A stretch of DNA of 64,000 nt, from NCBI GenBank assembly GCA_014843695.1, contig CM026391.1, forward strand, positions 22,165,518-22,229,517. Reading direction: 5' to 3'. The notes beneath the pieces are model-generated. The model did not search any database. It had not been told where the DNA came from and worked only from the letters and a program-made list of their open reading frames with translations. Numbering within the stretch: position 1 is the first letter of the stretch; each line of letters opens with the position of its first letter. The position numbers and the translations under genes are program-made. Source of the stretch: Archivesica marissinica. Lineage: Eukaryota; Mollusca; Bivalvia; Venerida; Vesicomyidae. Positions 1 through 14,405 of the stretch are shown here, piece by piece.

Positions 1-3000
1 AGGCATGAAAATAACCAGGGATGCTATACAGGCATGAAAATAACCAGGGATGCTATACACCAGGTATGAAAATAACCAGGGATGCTATACACCAGGCATG
101 GAAATAACCAGGGATGCTATACACCAGGCATGTACAAGAACCAGGGATGCTATACACCGGGCATGAAATAACCAGGGATGCTATACACCAGGCATGTAAA
201 GAACCAGGGATGCTATACACCAGGCATGTACAAGAACCAGGGATGCTATACACCGGGCATGAAATAACCAGGGATGCTATAAACCAGGCATGTACAAGAA
301 CCAGGGATGCTATACACCAGGCATGTACAAGAACCAGGGATGTATACACCAGGCATGTAAATAACAAGGGATGCTATACACCAGGCATGTACAAGATCCA
401 GGGATGTATACACCGGGCATGTAAATAACAAGGGATGTATACACCAGGCATGTACAAGAACCAGGGATGCTATACACCGGGCATGGAAATAACCAGGGAT
501 GCTATACACCGGGCATGTACAAGAACCAGGGATGCTATACACCGGGCATGTACAAGAACCAGGGATGCTATACACCAGGCATGTACAAGAACCAGGGATG
601 CTATACACCAGGCATGTACAAGAACCAGGGATGCTATACACCAGGCATGTAAATAACCAGGGATGCTATACACCAGGCATGTACAAGAACCAGGGATGTA
701 TACACCAGGCATGAAAAACCAGGGATGCTATACACCAGGCATGTACAAGAACCAGGGATGCTATACACCAGGCATGTACAAGAACCAGGGATGCTATACA
801 CCGGGCATGTACAAGAACTAGGGATGCTATACACCGGGCATGTACAAGAACCAGGGATGCTATACACCAGGCATGTACAAGAACCAGGGATGCTATACAC
901 CGGGCATGTACAAGAACTAGGGATGCTATACACCGGGCATGTACAAGAACCAGGTGTGCTATACACCGGGCATGTACAAGAACCAGGGATGCTATACACC
1001 GGGCATGTACAAGAACCAGGGATGTATACACAGGCATGAAAAAACCAGGGATGTACAAAACCAGGGATGTACAGCATGAAAAACCAGGGATGCTATACAC
1101 CAGGCATGGAAATAACCAGGGATGCTATACACCAGGCATGTACAAGAACCAGGGATGCTATACACCGGGCATGTACAATAACAAGGGATGCTATACACCG
1201 GGCATGTACAAGAACCAGGGATGCTATACAACAGGCATGTACAAGAACCAGGGATGCTATACACCGGGCATGTACAAGAACCAGGGATGCTATACACCGG
1301 GCATGTACAAGATCCAGGGAAGCTATACACCAGGCAAGGAAAGAACCAGGGATGCTATACACCAGGCATGTACAAGAACCAGGGATGCTATACACCAGGC
1401 ATGTACAATAACCAGGGATGCTATACACCAGGCATGTACAAGAACCAGGGATGCTATACACCAGGCATGTACAAGAACCAGGGATGCTATACACCAGGCA
1501 TGGAAATAACCAGGGATGCTATACACCAGGCTTGTACAAGAACCAGGGATGCTATATACCAGGCATGAAAATACCAGGGATGTATACACCGGCATGTACA
1601 AGAACCAGGGATGCTATACACCAGGCATGTACAAGAACCAGGGATGCTATACACCAGGCATGTACAAGAACCAGGGATGCTATACACCAGGCATGTACAA
1701 GAACCAGGGATGCTATACACCAGGCATGTACAAGAACCAGGGATGCTATACACCGGGCATGTACAAGAACCAGGGATGCTATACACCAGGCATGTACAAG
1801 AACCAGGGATGCTATACACCGGGCATGTACAAGAACCAGGGATGCTATACACCAGGCATGTACAAGAACCAGGGATGCTATACACCGGGCATGTACAAGA
1901 ACTAGGGATGCTATACACCAGGCATGTACAAGAACCAGGGATGCTATACACCGGGTATGTACAAGAACCAGGGATGTTATACACCAGGCATGTACAAGAA
2001 CCAGGGATGCTATACACCGGGCATGTACAAGAACCAGGGATGCTATACACCAGGCATGTACAAGAACCAGGGATGCTATACACCGGGCATGTACAAGAAC
2101 TAGGGATGCTATACACCAGGCATGTACAAGAACCAGGGATGCTATACACCAGGCATGTACAAGAACCAGGGATGCTATACACCAGGCATGAAAATAACCA
2201 GGGATGCTATACATTGGGCATGAAAATAACCAGGGATGCTATACACCAGGTATGAAAATAACCAGGGATGCTATACACCAGGCATGGAAATAACCAGGGA
2301 TGCTATACACCAGGCATGTACAAGATCCAGGGATGCTATACACCGGGCATGTAAATAACAAGGGATGCTATACACCAGGCATGTACAAGAACCAGGGATG
2401 CTATACACCGGGCATGGAAATAACCAGGGATGCTATACACCGGGCATGTACAAGAACCAGGGATGCTATACACCGGGCATTTAAATAACCAGGGATGCTA
2501 TACACCAGGCATGTACAAGAACCAGGGATGCTATACACCAGGCATGTACAAGATCCAGGGATGCTATACACCGGGCATGTAAATAACAAGGGATGCTATA
2601 CACCAGGCATGTACAAGAACCAGGGATGCTATACACCGGGCATGGAAATAACCAGGGATGCTATACACCGGGCATGAAATAACCAGGGATGTATACACCG
2701 GCATGTACAAGAACCAGGTGTGCTATACACCGGGCATGTACAAGAACCAGGGATACTATACACCAGGCATGTACAAGAACCAGGGATGCTATACACCAGG
2801 CATGAAAATAACCAGGGATGCTATACACCAGGCATGGAAATAACCAGGGATGCTATACACCAGGCATGGAAATAACCAGGAATGCTATACACCAGGCATG
2901 GAAATAACCAGGAATGCTATACACCGGCATGGAAATAACCAGGAATGTATACACCAGCATGGAAATAATCAGGAATGCTATACACCAGGCATGGAAATAA

Positions 3001-3331
3001 CCAGGAATGCTATACACCAGGCATGGAATAACCAGGGATGCTATACACCGGGCATGTACAAGATCCAGGGATGCTATACACCAGGCATGTACAAGAACCA
3101 GGGATGCTATACACCAGGCATGTACAAGAACCAGGGATGCTATACACCAGGCATGGAAATAACCAGGGATGCTATACACCAGGCATGTACAAGAACCAGG
3201 GATGCTATACACCGGGCATGTACAAGAACTAGGGATGCTATACACCGGGCATGTACAAGAACCAGGGATGCTATACACCAGGCATGTACAAGAACCAGGG
3301 ATGCTATACACCGGGCATGTACAAGAACTAG
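1..3331. repeat. 31-33-bp satellite array, left block
   Basis: A continuous tandem array of units about 33 bp long, core CCAGGGATGCTATACACC followed by a GGCATG box. Units vary in the linker after GCATG: TACAAGAAC (33 bp), AAAATAAC or GAAATAAC (32 bp), and TAAATAAC. AGGCATG and GGGCATG subtypes alternate. The block runs off the left edge of the window and is interrupted at 3332 by a MITE-like insertion. A cluster near 2870-3010 carries an AGGAATG variant. Many units are a multiple of three long and free of stops, so long apparent ORFs appear on both strands; they are not genes. Confidence 0.97.
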
Positions 3332-3723
3332 CAGGGCCGTCGCTGGAGCTATTTTTATGATACGCACGGCCAAATATGCTTCGTTTGAAATGAAGCAATA
3401 TCCTGCATTTCAGTGCATTTTGTAACATACAAGTGCAGGACTAAAGTTCAAACCGTATATACTAAGGCTAGATGTATAATATACATGATCTATCGCCCTT
3501 ATCAATTAAACAAGCATGTAAAATAGCACAAACTAAATTTCGAGATGCACCCTATTTGCAATGTGCTCAATTATTCCACCACTCCACACATCACGGCGCC
3601 TATGTATCCCTACTACCCCCTCCCCCCTGGGGTTTTATTGCATTTTTGGAGCTTTCATTTTTTTCATTTTCTGAGACCAATGATACGCACATGCGTACTT
3701 GCGTATGCCCAGCGACGGGCCTG
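3332..3723. mobile_element. MITE-like non-autonomous DNA transposon inside the satellite
   Basis: A 392-bp single-copy segment interrupts the array. Its ends are inverted repeats: CAGGGCCGTCGCTGG at the left and the reverse complement of CAGGCCCGTCGCTGG at the right, 14 of 15 matching. The satellite sequence ACTAG, present once in an uninterrupted unit (GAACTAGGGATG), is duplicated on both sides (3327-3331 and 3724-3728), giving a clean 5-bp target-site duplication. TGATACGCAC occurs in the same orientation near both ends. There is no transposase ORF. CAGGG termini recall hAT elements, but those make 8-bp duplications, so the superfamily is left open. Confidence 0.82.
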
Positions 3724-6700
3724 ACTAGGGATGCTATACACCGGGCATGTACAAGAACCAGGTGTGCTATACACCGGGCATGTACAAGAAACAGGGATGC
3801 TATACACCGGGCATGTACAAGAACCAGGAATGCTATACACCAGGCATGAAAATAACCAGGGATGCTATACAGTGGGCATGTACAAGAACCAGGGATGCTA
3901 TACACCGGGCATGTACAAGAACCAGGGATGCTATACACCAGGCATGTACAAGAACCAGGGATGCTATACACCAGCCTTGAAAATAACCAGGGATGCTATA
4001 AACCCGGCATGTACAAGAACCAGGGATGCTATACACGGGGCATGTACAAGAACCAGGGATGCTATACACCGGGCATGTACAAGAACCAGGGATGCTATAC
4101 ACGGGGCATGTACAAGAACCAGGGATGCTATACACCGGGCATGTACAAGAACTAGGGATGCTATACACCGGGCATGTACAAGAACTAGGGATGCTATACA
4201 CCAGGCATGAAAATAACCAGGGATGCTATACACCGGCATGTACAAGAACCAGGGATGCTATACACCAGGCATGTACAAGATCCAGGGATGCTATACACCG
4301 GGCATGTAAATAACAAGGGATGCTATACACCGGGCATGTACAAGAACCAGGGATGCTATACACCGGGCATGTACAAGAACCAGGGATGCTATACAACGGG
4401 CATGTACAAGAACCAGGGATGCTATACACCGGGCATGTACAAGAACCAGGGATGCTATACACCGGGCATGAAAATAACCAGGGATGCTATACACCGGGCA
4501 TGAAAATAACCAGGGATGCTATACACCAGGCATGAAAATAACCAGGGATGCTATACACCAGGCATGGAAATAACCAGGGATGCTATACACCAGGCATGTA
4601 CAAGAACCAGGGATGCTATACACCGGGCATGTACAATAACAAGGGATGCTATACACCGGGCATGTACAAGAACCAGGGATGCTATACACCGGGCATGTAC
4701 AATAACCAGGGATGCTATACACCGGGCATGTACAAGAACCAGGGATGCTATACACCGGGCATGTACAAGATCCAGGGATGCTATACACCAGGCATGTAAA
4801 GAACCAGGGATGCTATACACCGGGCATGTACAAGATCTAGGGATCTATACCCGGGTATGTACAAGAACTAGGGATGCTATACACCAGGCATGTACAAGAA
4901 CCAGGGATGCTATGCACGGGGCATGTACAAGAACCAGGGATGCTATACACCAGCCATGTACAAGAACTAGGGATGCTATACACCGGGCATGTACAAGAAC
5001 TAGGGATGCTATACACCAGGCATGTACAAGATCCAGGGATGCTATACACCAGGCATGTACAAGAACCAGGGATGCTATACACCAGGCATGTACAAGAACT
5101 AGGGATGCTATACACCAGGCATGAAAATAACCAGGGATGCTATACACCGGGCTTGTACAAGAACCAGGGATGCTATACACCAGGCATGTACAAGAATCAT
5201 GGATGCTATACACCAGGCATGTACAAGATCCAGGGATGCTATACACCGGGCATGTAAATAACAAGGGATGCTATACACCGGGCATGTACAAGATCCAGGG
5301 ATGCTATACACCGGGCATGTACAAGTTCCAGGGATGCTATACACCGGGCATGTAAATAACCAGGGATGCTATACACCGGGCATGTACAAGATCCAGGGAT
5401 GCTATACACCAGGCATGTACAAGAACCAGGGATGCTATACACCGGGCATGTAAATAACAAGGGATGCTATACACCGGGCATGTACAAGATCCAGGGATGC
5501 TATACACCGGGCATGTACAAGATCCAGGGATGCTATACACCGGGCATGTAAATAACCAGGGATGCTATACACCGGGCATGTACAAGATCCAGGGATGCTA
5601 TACACCGGGCATGTACAAGAACCAGGGATGCTATACACCGGGCATGTACAATAACAAGGGATGCTATACACCGGGCATGTACAATAACCAGGGATGCTAT
5701 ACAACGGGCATGTACAATAACCAGTGATGCTATACACCGGGCATGTACAAGAACCAGGGATGCTATACACCGGGCATGTACAAGAACTAGGGATGCTATA
5801 CACCGGGCATGTACAAGAACCAGGGATGCTATACACCAGCCTTGAAAATAACCAGGGATGCTATACACGGGGCATGTACAAGAACCAGGGATGCTATACA
5901 CCGGGCATGTACAAGAACCAGGGATGCTATACACGGGGCATGTACAAGAACCAGGGATGCTATACACCGGGCATGTACAAGATCTAGGGATGCTATACAC
6001 CGGGCATGTACAAGAACTAGGGATGCTATACACCAGGCATGAAATAACCAGGGATGCTATACAGGGCATGAAATAACCAGGGATGCTATACACCAGGCAT
6101 GAAAATAACCAGGGATGCTATACACCAGGCATGGAAATAACCAGGGATGCTATACACCAGGCATGTACAAGAACCAGGGATGCTATACACCGGGCATGTA
6201 CAATAACAAGGGATGCTATACACCGGGCATGTACAATAACCAGGGATGCTATACACCGGGCATGTACAATAACCAGTGATGCTATACATCGGGCATGTAC
6301 AAGAACCAGGGATGCTATACACCGGGCATGTACAAGATCCAGGGAAGCTATACACCAGGCATGGAAAGAACCAGGGATGCTATACACCGGGCATGTACAA
6401 GAACTAGGGATGCTATACACCGGGCATGTACAAGAACTAGGGATGCTATACACCAGGCATGTACAAGAACCAGGGATGCTATGCACGGGGCATGTACAAG
6501 AACCAGGGATGCTATACACCAGCCATGTACAAGAACTAGGGATGCTATACACCGGGCATGTACAAGAACTAGGGATGCTATACACCGGCATGTACAAGAC
6601 CAGGGATGCTATACACCGGCATGTACAAGAACCAGGGATGCTATACACCGGGCATGTACAAGAACAGGGATGCTATACACCGGCATGAAAAATAGGGATG

Positions 6701-9700
6701 CTATACACCGGGCATGTACAAGATCCAGGGATGCTATACACCAGGCATGTACAAGAACCAGGGATGCTATACACCGGGCATGTAATAACAAGGGATGCTA
6801 TACACCGGGCATGTACAAGATCCAGGGATGCTATACACCGGGCATGTACAAGATCCAGGGATGCTATACACCGGGCATGTACAAGATCCAGGGATGCTAT
6901 ACACCGGGCATGTAAATAACCAGGGATGCTATACACCGGGCATGTACAAGATCCAGGGATGCTATACACCGGGCATGTAAATAACCAGGGATGCTATACA
7001 CCGGGCATGTACAAGATCCAGGGATGCTATACACCGGGCATGTACAAGATCCAGGGATGCTATACACCGGGCATGTACAATAACAAGGGATGCTATACAC
7101 CGGGCATGTACAATAACCAGTGATGCTATACACCGGGCATGTACAATAACCAGTGATGCTATACACCGGGCATGTACACGAACAAGGGATGCTATACACC
7201 GGGCATGTACAAGAACCAGGGATGCTATACACCGGGCATGTACAAGAACTAGGGATGCTATACACCAGGCATGAAAATAACCAGGGATGCTATACACCAG
7301 GCATGTACAAGAATCAGGGATGCTATACACCGGGCATGTACAAGAATCAGGGATGCTATACACCGGGCATGTACAAGATCCAGGGATGCTATACACCGGG
7401 CATGTAAATAACAAGGGATGCTATACACCGGGCATGTACAAGAACCAGGGATGCTATACACCGGGCATGGAAATAACCAGGGATGCTAAACACCGGGCAT
7501 GTACAAGAACCAGGGATGCTATACACCAGGCATGTACAAGAACCAGGGATGCTATACACCGGGCATGGAAATAACAAGGGATGCTAAACACCGGGCATGT
7601 ACAAGACCCAGGGATGCTATACACAGGGCATGTACAAGAACCAGGGATGCTATACACCGGGCATGTACAAGACCCAGGGATGCTGTACACCAGGCATGGA
7701 AATAACCAGGGATGCTATACACCGGGCATGTACAAGATCCAGGGATGCTATACACCAGGCATGTACAAGAATCAGGGATGCTATACACCGGGCATGTACA
7801 AGAATCAGGGATGCTATACACCGGGCATGTACAAGATCCAGGGATGCTATACACCGGGCATGTAAATAACAAGGGATGCTATACACCGGGCATGTACAAG
7901 ATCCAGGGAAGCTATACACCAGGCATGGAAAGAACCAGGGATGCTATACACCGGGCATGTACAAGAACTAGGGATGCTATACACCGGGCATGTACAAGAA
8001 CTAGGGATGCTATACACCAGGCATGTACAAGAACCAGGGATGCTATGCACAGGGCATGTACAAGAACCAGGGATGCTATACACCAGCCATGTACAAGAAC
8101 TAGGGATGCTATACACCGGGCATGTACAAGAACTAGGGATGCTATACACCGGGCATGTACAAGATCCAGGGATGCTATACACCAGGCATGTACAAGAACC
8201 AGGGATGCTATACACCGGGCATGTAAATAACAAGGGATGCTATACACCGGGCATGTACAAGATCCAGGGATGCTATACACCGGGCATGTACAAGATCCAG
8301 GGATGCTATACACCGGGCATGTAAATAACCAGGGATGCTATACACCGGGCATGTACAAGATCCAGGGATGCTATACACCGGGCATGTAAATAACCAGGGA
8401 TGCTATACACCGGGCATGTACAAGATCCAGGGATGCTATACACCGGGCATGTACAAGATCCAGGGATGCTATACACCGGGCATGTACAATAACAAGGGAT
8501 GCTATACACCGGGCATGTACAATAACCAGGGATGCTATACAACGGGCATGTACAATAACCAGTGATGCTATACACCGGGCATGTACAAGAACCAGGGATG
8601 CTATACACCGGGCATGTACAAGAACTAGGGATGCTATACACCGGGCATGTACAAGAACCAGGGATGCTATACACCAGCCTTGAAAATAACCAGGGATGCT
8701 ATACACGGGGCATGTACAAGAACCAGGGATGCTATACACCGGGCATGTACAAGAACCAGGGATGCTATACACGGGGCATGTACAAGAACCAGGGATGCTA
8801 TACACCGGGCATGTACAAGATCTAGGGATGCTATACACCGGGTATGTACAAGAACTAGGGATGCTATACACCAGGCATGTACAAGAACCAGGGATGCTAT
8901 GCACGGGGCATGTACAAGAACCAGGGATGCTATACACCAGCCATGTACAAGAACTAGGGATGCTATACACCGGGCATGTACAAGAACTAGGGATGCTATA
9001 CACCAGGCATGTACAAGATCCAGGGATGCTATACACCAGGCATGTACAAGAACCAGGGATGCTATACACCGGGCATGTACAAGAACTAGGGATGCTATAC
9101 ACCAGGCATGAAAATAACCAGGGATGCTATACACCGGGCTTGTACAAGAACCAGGGATGCTATACACCAGGCATGTACAAGAATCATGGATGCTATACAC
9201 CAGGCATGTACAAGATCCAGGGATGCTATACACCGGGCATGTAAATAACAAGGGATGCTATACACCGGGCATGTACAAGATCCAGGGATGCTATACACCG
9301 GGCATGTACAAGTTCCAGGGATGCTATACACCGGGCATGTAAATAACCAGGGATGCTATACACCGGGCATGTACAAGATCCAGGGATGCTATACACCAGG
9401 CATGTACAAGAACCAGGGATGCTATACACCGGGCATGTAAATAACAAGGGATGCTATACACCGGGCATGTACAAGATCCAGGGATGCTATACACCGGGCA
9501 TGTACAAGATCCAGGGATGCTATACACCGGGCATGTAAATAACCAGGGATGCTATACACCGGGCATGTACAAGATCCAGGGATGCTATACACCGGGCATG
9601 TACAAGATCCAGGGATGCTATACACCGGGCATGTACAATAACAAGGGATGCTATACACCGGGCATGTACAATAACCAGGGATGCTATACAACGGGCATGT

Positions 9701-12388
9701 ACAATAACCAGTGATGCTATACACCGGGCATGTACAAGAACCAGGGATGCTATACACCGGGCATGTACAAGAACTAGGGATGCTATACACCGGGCATGTA
9801 CAAGAACCAGGGATGCTATACACCAGCCTTGAAAATAACCAGGGATGCTATACACGGGGCATGTACAAGAACCAGGGATGCTATACACCGGGCATGTACA
9901 AGAACCAGGGAAGCTATACACGGGGCATGTACAAGAACCAGGGATGCTATACACCGGGCATGTACAAGATCTAGGGATGCTATACACCGGGCATGTACAA
10001 GAACTAGGGATGCTATACACCACAGGCATGAAAATAACCAGGGATGCTATACACCAGGCATGAAAATAACCAGGGATGCTATACACCAGGCATGGAAATA
10101 ACCAGGGATGCTATACACCAGGCATGTACAAGAACCAGGGATGCTATACACCGGGCATGTACAATAACAAGGGATGCTATACACCGGGCATGTACAATAA
10201 CCAGGGATGCTATACACTGGGCATGTACAATAACCAGTGATGCTATACATCGGGCATGTACAAGAACCAGGGATGCTATACACCGGGCATGTACAAGATC
10301 CAGGGAAGCTATACACCAGGCATGGAAAGAACCAGGGATGCTATACACCGGGCATGTACAAGAACTAGGGATGCTATACACCGGGCATGTACAAGAACTA
10401 GGGATGCTATACACCAGGCATGTACAAGAACCAGGGATGCTATGCACGGGGCATGTACAAGAACCAGGGATGCTATACACCAGCCATGTACAAGAACTAG
10501 GGATGCTATACACCGGGCATGTACAAGAACTAGGGATGCTATACACCGGGCATGTACAAGATCCAGGGATGCTATACACCAGGCATGTACAAGAACCAGG
10601 GATGCTATACACCGGGCATGTAAATAACAAGGGATGCTATACACCGGGCATGTACAAGATCCAGGGATGCTATACACCGGGCATGTACAAGATCCAGGGA
10701 TGCTATACACCGGGCATGTAAATAACCAGGGATGCTATACACCGGGCATGTACAAGATCCAGGGATGCTATACACCGGGCATGTAAATAACCAGGGATGC
10801 TATACACCGGGCATGTACAAGATCCAGGGATGCTATACACCGGGCATGTACAAGATCCAGGGATGCTATACACCGGGCATGTACAATAACAAGGGATGCT
10901 ATACACCGGGCATGTACAATAACCAGGGATGCTATACAACGGGCATGTACAATAACCAGTGATGCTATACACCGGGCATGTACAAGAACCAGGGATGCTA
11001 TACACCGGGCATGTACAAGAACTAGGGATGCTATACACCGGGCATGTACAAGAACCAGGGATGCTATACACCAGCCTTGAAAATAACCAGGGATGCTATA
11101 CACGGGGCATGTACAAGAACCAGGGATGCTATACACCGGGCATGTACAAGAACCAGGGATGCTATACACGGGGCATGTACAAGAACCAGGGATGCTATAC
11201 ACCGGGCATGTACAAGATCTAGGGATGCTATACACCGGGCATGTACAAGAACTAGGGATGCTATACACCAGGCATGAAAATAACCAGGGATGCTATACAC
11301 CAGGCATGTAAATAACAAGGGATGCTATACACCGGGCATGTACAAGAATCATGGATGCTATACACCGGGCATGTACAAGAACCAGGGATGCTATACACCG
11401 GGCATGTACAATAACCAGGGATGCTATACACCGGGCATGTACAATAACCAGGGATGCTATACACCAGGCATGTACAAGAACCAGGGATGCTATACACCGG
11501 GCATGTACAATAACAAGGGATGCTATACACCGGGCATGTACAATAACCAGTGATGCTATACACCGGGCATGTACACGAACCAGGGATGCTATACACCGGG
11601 CATGTACAAGAACTAGGGATGCTATACACCGGGCATGTACAAGAACTAGGGATGCTATACACCGGGCATGTACAATAACCAGGGATGCTATACACCGGGC
11701 ATGTACAATAACCAGTGATGCTATACACCGGGCATGTACAATAACCAGTGATGCTATACACCGGGCATGTACACGAACCAGGGATGCTATACACCGGGCA
11801 TGTACAAGAACCAGGGATGCTATACACCGGGCATGTACAAGAACTAGGGATGCTATACACCAGGCATGAAAATAACCAGGGATGCTATACACCAGGCATG
11901 TACAAGAATCAGGGATGCTATACACCGGGCATGTACAAGAATCAGGGATGCTATACACCGGGCATGTACAAGATCCAGGGATGCTATACACCGGGCATGT
12001 AAATAACAAGGGATGCTATACACCGGGCATGTACAAGAACCAGGGATGCTATACACCGGGCATGGAAATAACCAGGGATGCTAAACACCGGGCATGTACA
12101 AGAACCAGGGATGCTATACACCAGGCATGTACAAGAACCAGGGATGCTATACACCGGGCATGGAAATAACAAGGGATGCTAAACACCGGGCATGTACAAG
12201 AACCAGGGATGCTATACACAGGGCATGTACAAGAACCAGGGATGCTATACACCGGGCATGTACAAGACCCAGGGATGCTGTACACCAGGCATGGAAATAA
12301 CCAGGGATGCTATACACCGGGCATGTACAAGATCCAGGGATGCTATACACCAGGCATGTACAAGAACCAGGGATGCTATACACCGGGC
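3724..12388. repeat. 31-33-bp satellite array with higher-order repeats
   Basis: The same unit as at 1-3331, continuing to GGGCTTTGGGTACC at about 12388. Long blocks recur inside it with the same order of unit variants: about 5108-5836 matches 9095-9823, 6086-6648 matches 10047-10630 (with local indels), 7258-7690 matches 11853-12285, and 8306-8870 matches 10703-11268. Marker variants that make this visible include ACACCAGCCTTG, ATGCACGGGG, AAGCTATACACC and GATGCTAAACACC units. This is a higher-order repeat structure built by segmental duplication. Around 6590-6700 several units have single-base losses that break the period. Confidence 0.95.
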
Positions 12389-12688
12389 TTTGGGTACCGC
12401 AGCATCTTCTGTATCTTGCACTATTCTGTAACAAATAAAATGACTCATATATATACTTCTATAGACGTCACCCCAATTAAAAATATAAACTTTATTTATT
12501 TTCAAAACAAGGTCAAATGTCATTTAAATGTGAATCGATCCTTAATGATCAATCGCATGTAAATGTCACGCGCAGATCTATGCTTCATCAACAACAAGTG
12601 ATGACGTTTTGTTGGTTGAATCATTTTTTTGGCTAAAATTAATTCACCCGTAAAGCAGTACATTATACACATATCTGAATGGGTTTAA
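12389..12688. other. Unique AT-rich intronic sequence
   Basis: Non-repetitive sequence between the 33-bp array and a SINE. No exon, RNA gene or conserved motif is visible on either strand. The same 300 bp occurs at 28981-29280. Confidence 0.6.
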
Positions 12689-12933
12689 ACTTTATTTATT
12701 TTACAATGATTGCGAAGCAAGTTCTAACAACTTATATTAATCACTCTCATTGGCGCGGATGAAAGCGTATATGTTGTCATTCGTGTGGGAGGAAACCAGA
12801 GTACCCAGAGAAAACCCAACTGCCCGATCTGGAGAGCACCGTACCGTCTCACATACTTCCCGGTCTGAGGATCGAACCCGGGTTGCATTGGTGAGAAGCG
12901 AACGCGCTAACCACTGCGCTAATCGGACAGCCT
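12689..12933 (-). mobile_element. tRNA-derived SINE (family 1), minus strand
   Basis: Read on the minus strand it begins GGCTGTCCGATTAGCGCAG, with a polymerase III A box (TTAGCGCAGTGG) and a B box (GGGTTCGATCC), then a body containing TGGTTTCCTCCCAC and a tail CTTGCTTCGCAATC that ends in AAAATAAATAAAG. The element at 48361-48610 is a clear relative, with the same head, body and tail. It lies in a PPID intron and is repeated at 29281-29525. Confidence 0.88.
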
Positions 12934-13002
12934 AAATTAAACTGGGTATACAATTAATAAACGTATCATAAAACAAATTGAGGCTTGTAGTACAAGCTGT
13001 TG

Positions 13003-13242
13003 TGGAAGTCGTGATAGCGCAGTGGATGCGTGTTCGCTTCAGGTGCGAAAGGTCCGGAGTTCGAGCCCCGCTGGAGCCGTTACGATTGTGGCCTTAGGCA
13101 AGGCATTTAAATTCCACGTTGCCTCTTCTCTCTCCCTCGTGGCGATGGATTACATCAGGAATGAGGTCTCGGGAGTGATTTATATCAGTTGAAATAACTT
13201 GTTTCGCAATCGAGTTAAAATAAATTTGTATAAAATAAATAA
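13003..13242 (+). mobile_element. tRNA-derived SINE (family 2), plus strand
   Basis: Head AAGTCGTGATAGCGCAGTGG (A box) with B box GAGTTCGAGCCCC, then a body with CCTTAGGCAAGGCATTTAAA and CCTCTTCTCTCTCCCTCG. The tail ends in CTTGTTTCGCAATCGAG and AT-rich repeats. The tail resembles that of family 1 (TTGCTTCGCAATCG), so the two may share a LINE partner. Relatives in this window are at 35908-36076, 36427-36556 and 63361-63458. Duplicated at 29595-29834. Confidence 0.88.
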
Positions 13243-13471
13243 GTACTCATAGGGCCCACAAATCTCACATATTTTATTCAAGTTCTGCTACAATAAATTA
13301 TACACGATTACATAGCAAACTACTGTTACAGCTAGCTTCTATCGAGATTTCTGATTGGTTCAGTGAATGAGTCTCAGAACAAACCAATCACATTGAGCGA
13401 TATCGAGTGATTTTGCGTTTCTAAATCCCATCTCCAGGCCGTTTCTTGAGTACATGTGAAGACATAGTACG
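13243..13471. other. Unique intronic sequence
   Basis: AT-rich unique DNA between the SINE and the 40-bp array. Two GATTGGTT/AACCAATC-like boxes face each other at about 13354-13391, giving a weak inverted repeat. No exon seen. Confidence 0.5.
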
Positions 13472-14287
13472 AGATGGAACGACAAATAGGTGGACAGATT
13501 GACCATCTATGGGACGGAATGAGCAATGGATGGACAGATTGACCGTCTATGGGATGGAATGAGCAACGGATGGACAGATTGACCGTCTAAAGGGATGGAA
13601 TGAGCAACGGATGGACAGATTGACCGTCTATGGGATGGAATGAGCAACGGATGGACAGATTGACCGTCTAAAGGGATGGAATGAGCAATGGATGGACAGA
13701 TTGACCGTCTATGGGATGGAATGAGCAACGGATGGACAGATTGACCGTCTATGGGACGGAATGAGCAACGGATGGACAGATTGACCGTCTATGGGACGGA
13801 ATGAGCAATGGATGGACAGATTGACCGTCTATGGGACGGAATGAGCAACGGATGGACAGATTGACCGTCTATGGGACGGAATGAGCAACGGATGGACAGA
13901 TTGACCGTCTATGGGACGGAATGAGCAATGGATGGACAGATTGACCGTCTATGGGACGGAATGAGCAACGGATGGACAGATTGACCGTCTATGGGACGGA
14001 ATGAGCAACGGATGGACAGATTGACCATCTATGGGACGGAATGAGCAATGGATGGACAGATTGACCGTCTATGGGATGGAATGAGCAACGGATGGACAGA
14101 TTGACTCTATGGGATGGAATGAGCAATGGATGGACAGATTGACTGTCTATGGGATGGAATGAGCAATGGATGGACAGATTGACCGTCTATGGGATGGAAT
14201 GAGCAACGGATGGACAGATTGACCATCTATGGGATGGAATGAGCAACTGATGGACAGATTGACCATCTATGGGACGGAATGAGCAAC
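13472..14287. repeat. 40-bp minisatellite (about 20 copies)
   Basis: Tandem units of 40 bp with core ATGGACAGATTGACCGTCTA and GGAATGAGCAAC. Units differ at few sites (CAACGG or CAATGG, GGGACGG or GGGATGG). A few have an AAAGGG insertion or a deletion (GACTCTATGGG at about 14103). The array lies about 120 bp left of the PPID exon at 14406. The copy at 30064-30879 carries the same private variants in the same order. Confidence 0.96.
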
Positions 14288-14405
14288 TTTTTAATGTTCC
14301 ATAGCGAAGTTATAAATCAACTTACCAGGTGTTTCTCCAAACTTTTTTGAAAGAGTATAGGTAAACAATTATAAAAGACAATAAGTCTGTCTATGTTTAT
14401 TTTAC

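Noticed and set aside
1..12388. Many ORFs of 60-260 codons with an 11-residue repeat
   Set aside because: They are products of a 33-bp unit whose period is a multiple of three; both strands are open and no non-repetitive domain is present.
1..12388. CRISPR-like array
   Set aside because: There are no unique spacers; the whole unit repeats, and the sequence is eukaryotic.
12750..12935. 61-codon ORF
   Set aside because: It lies entirely inside a minus-strand SINE.
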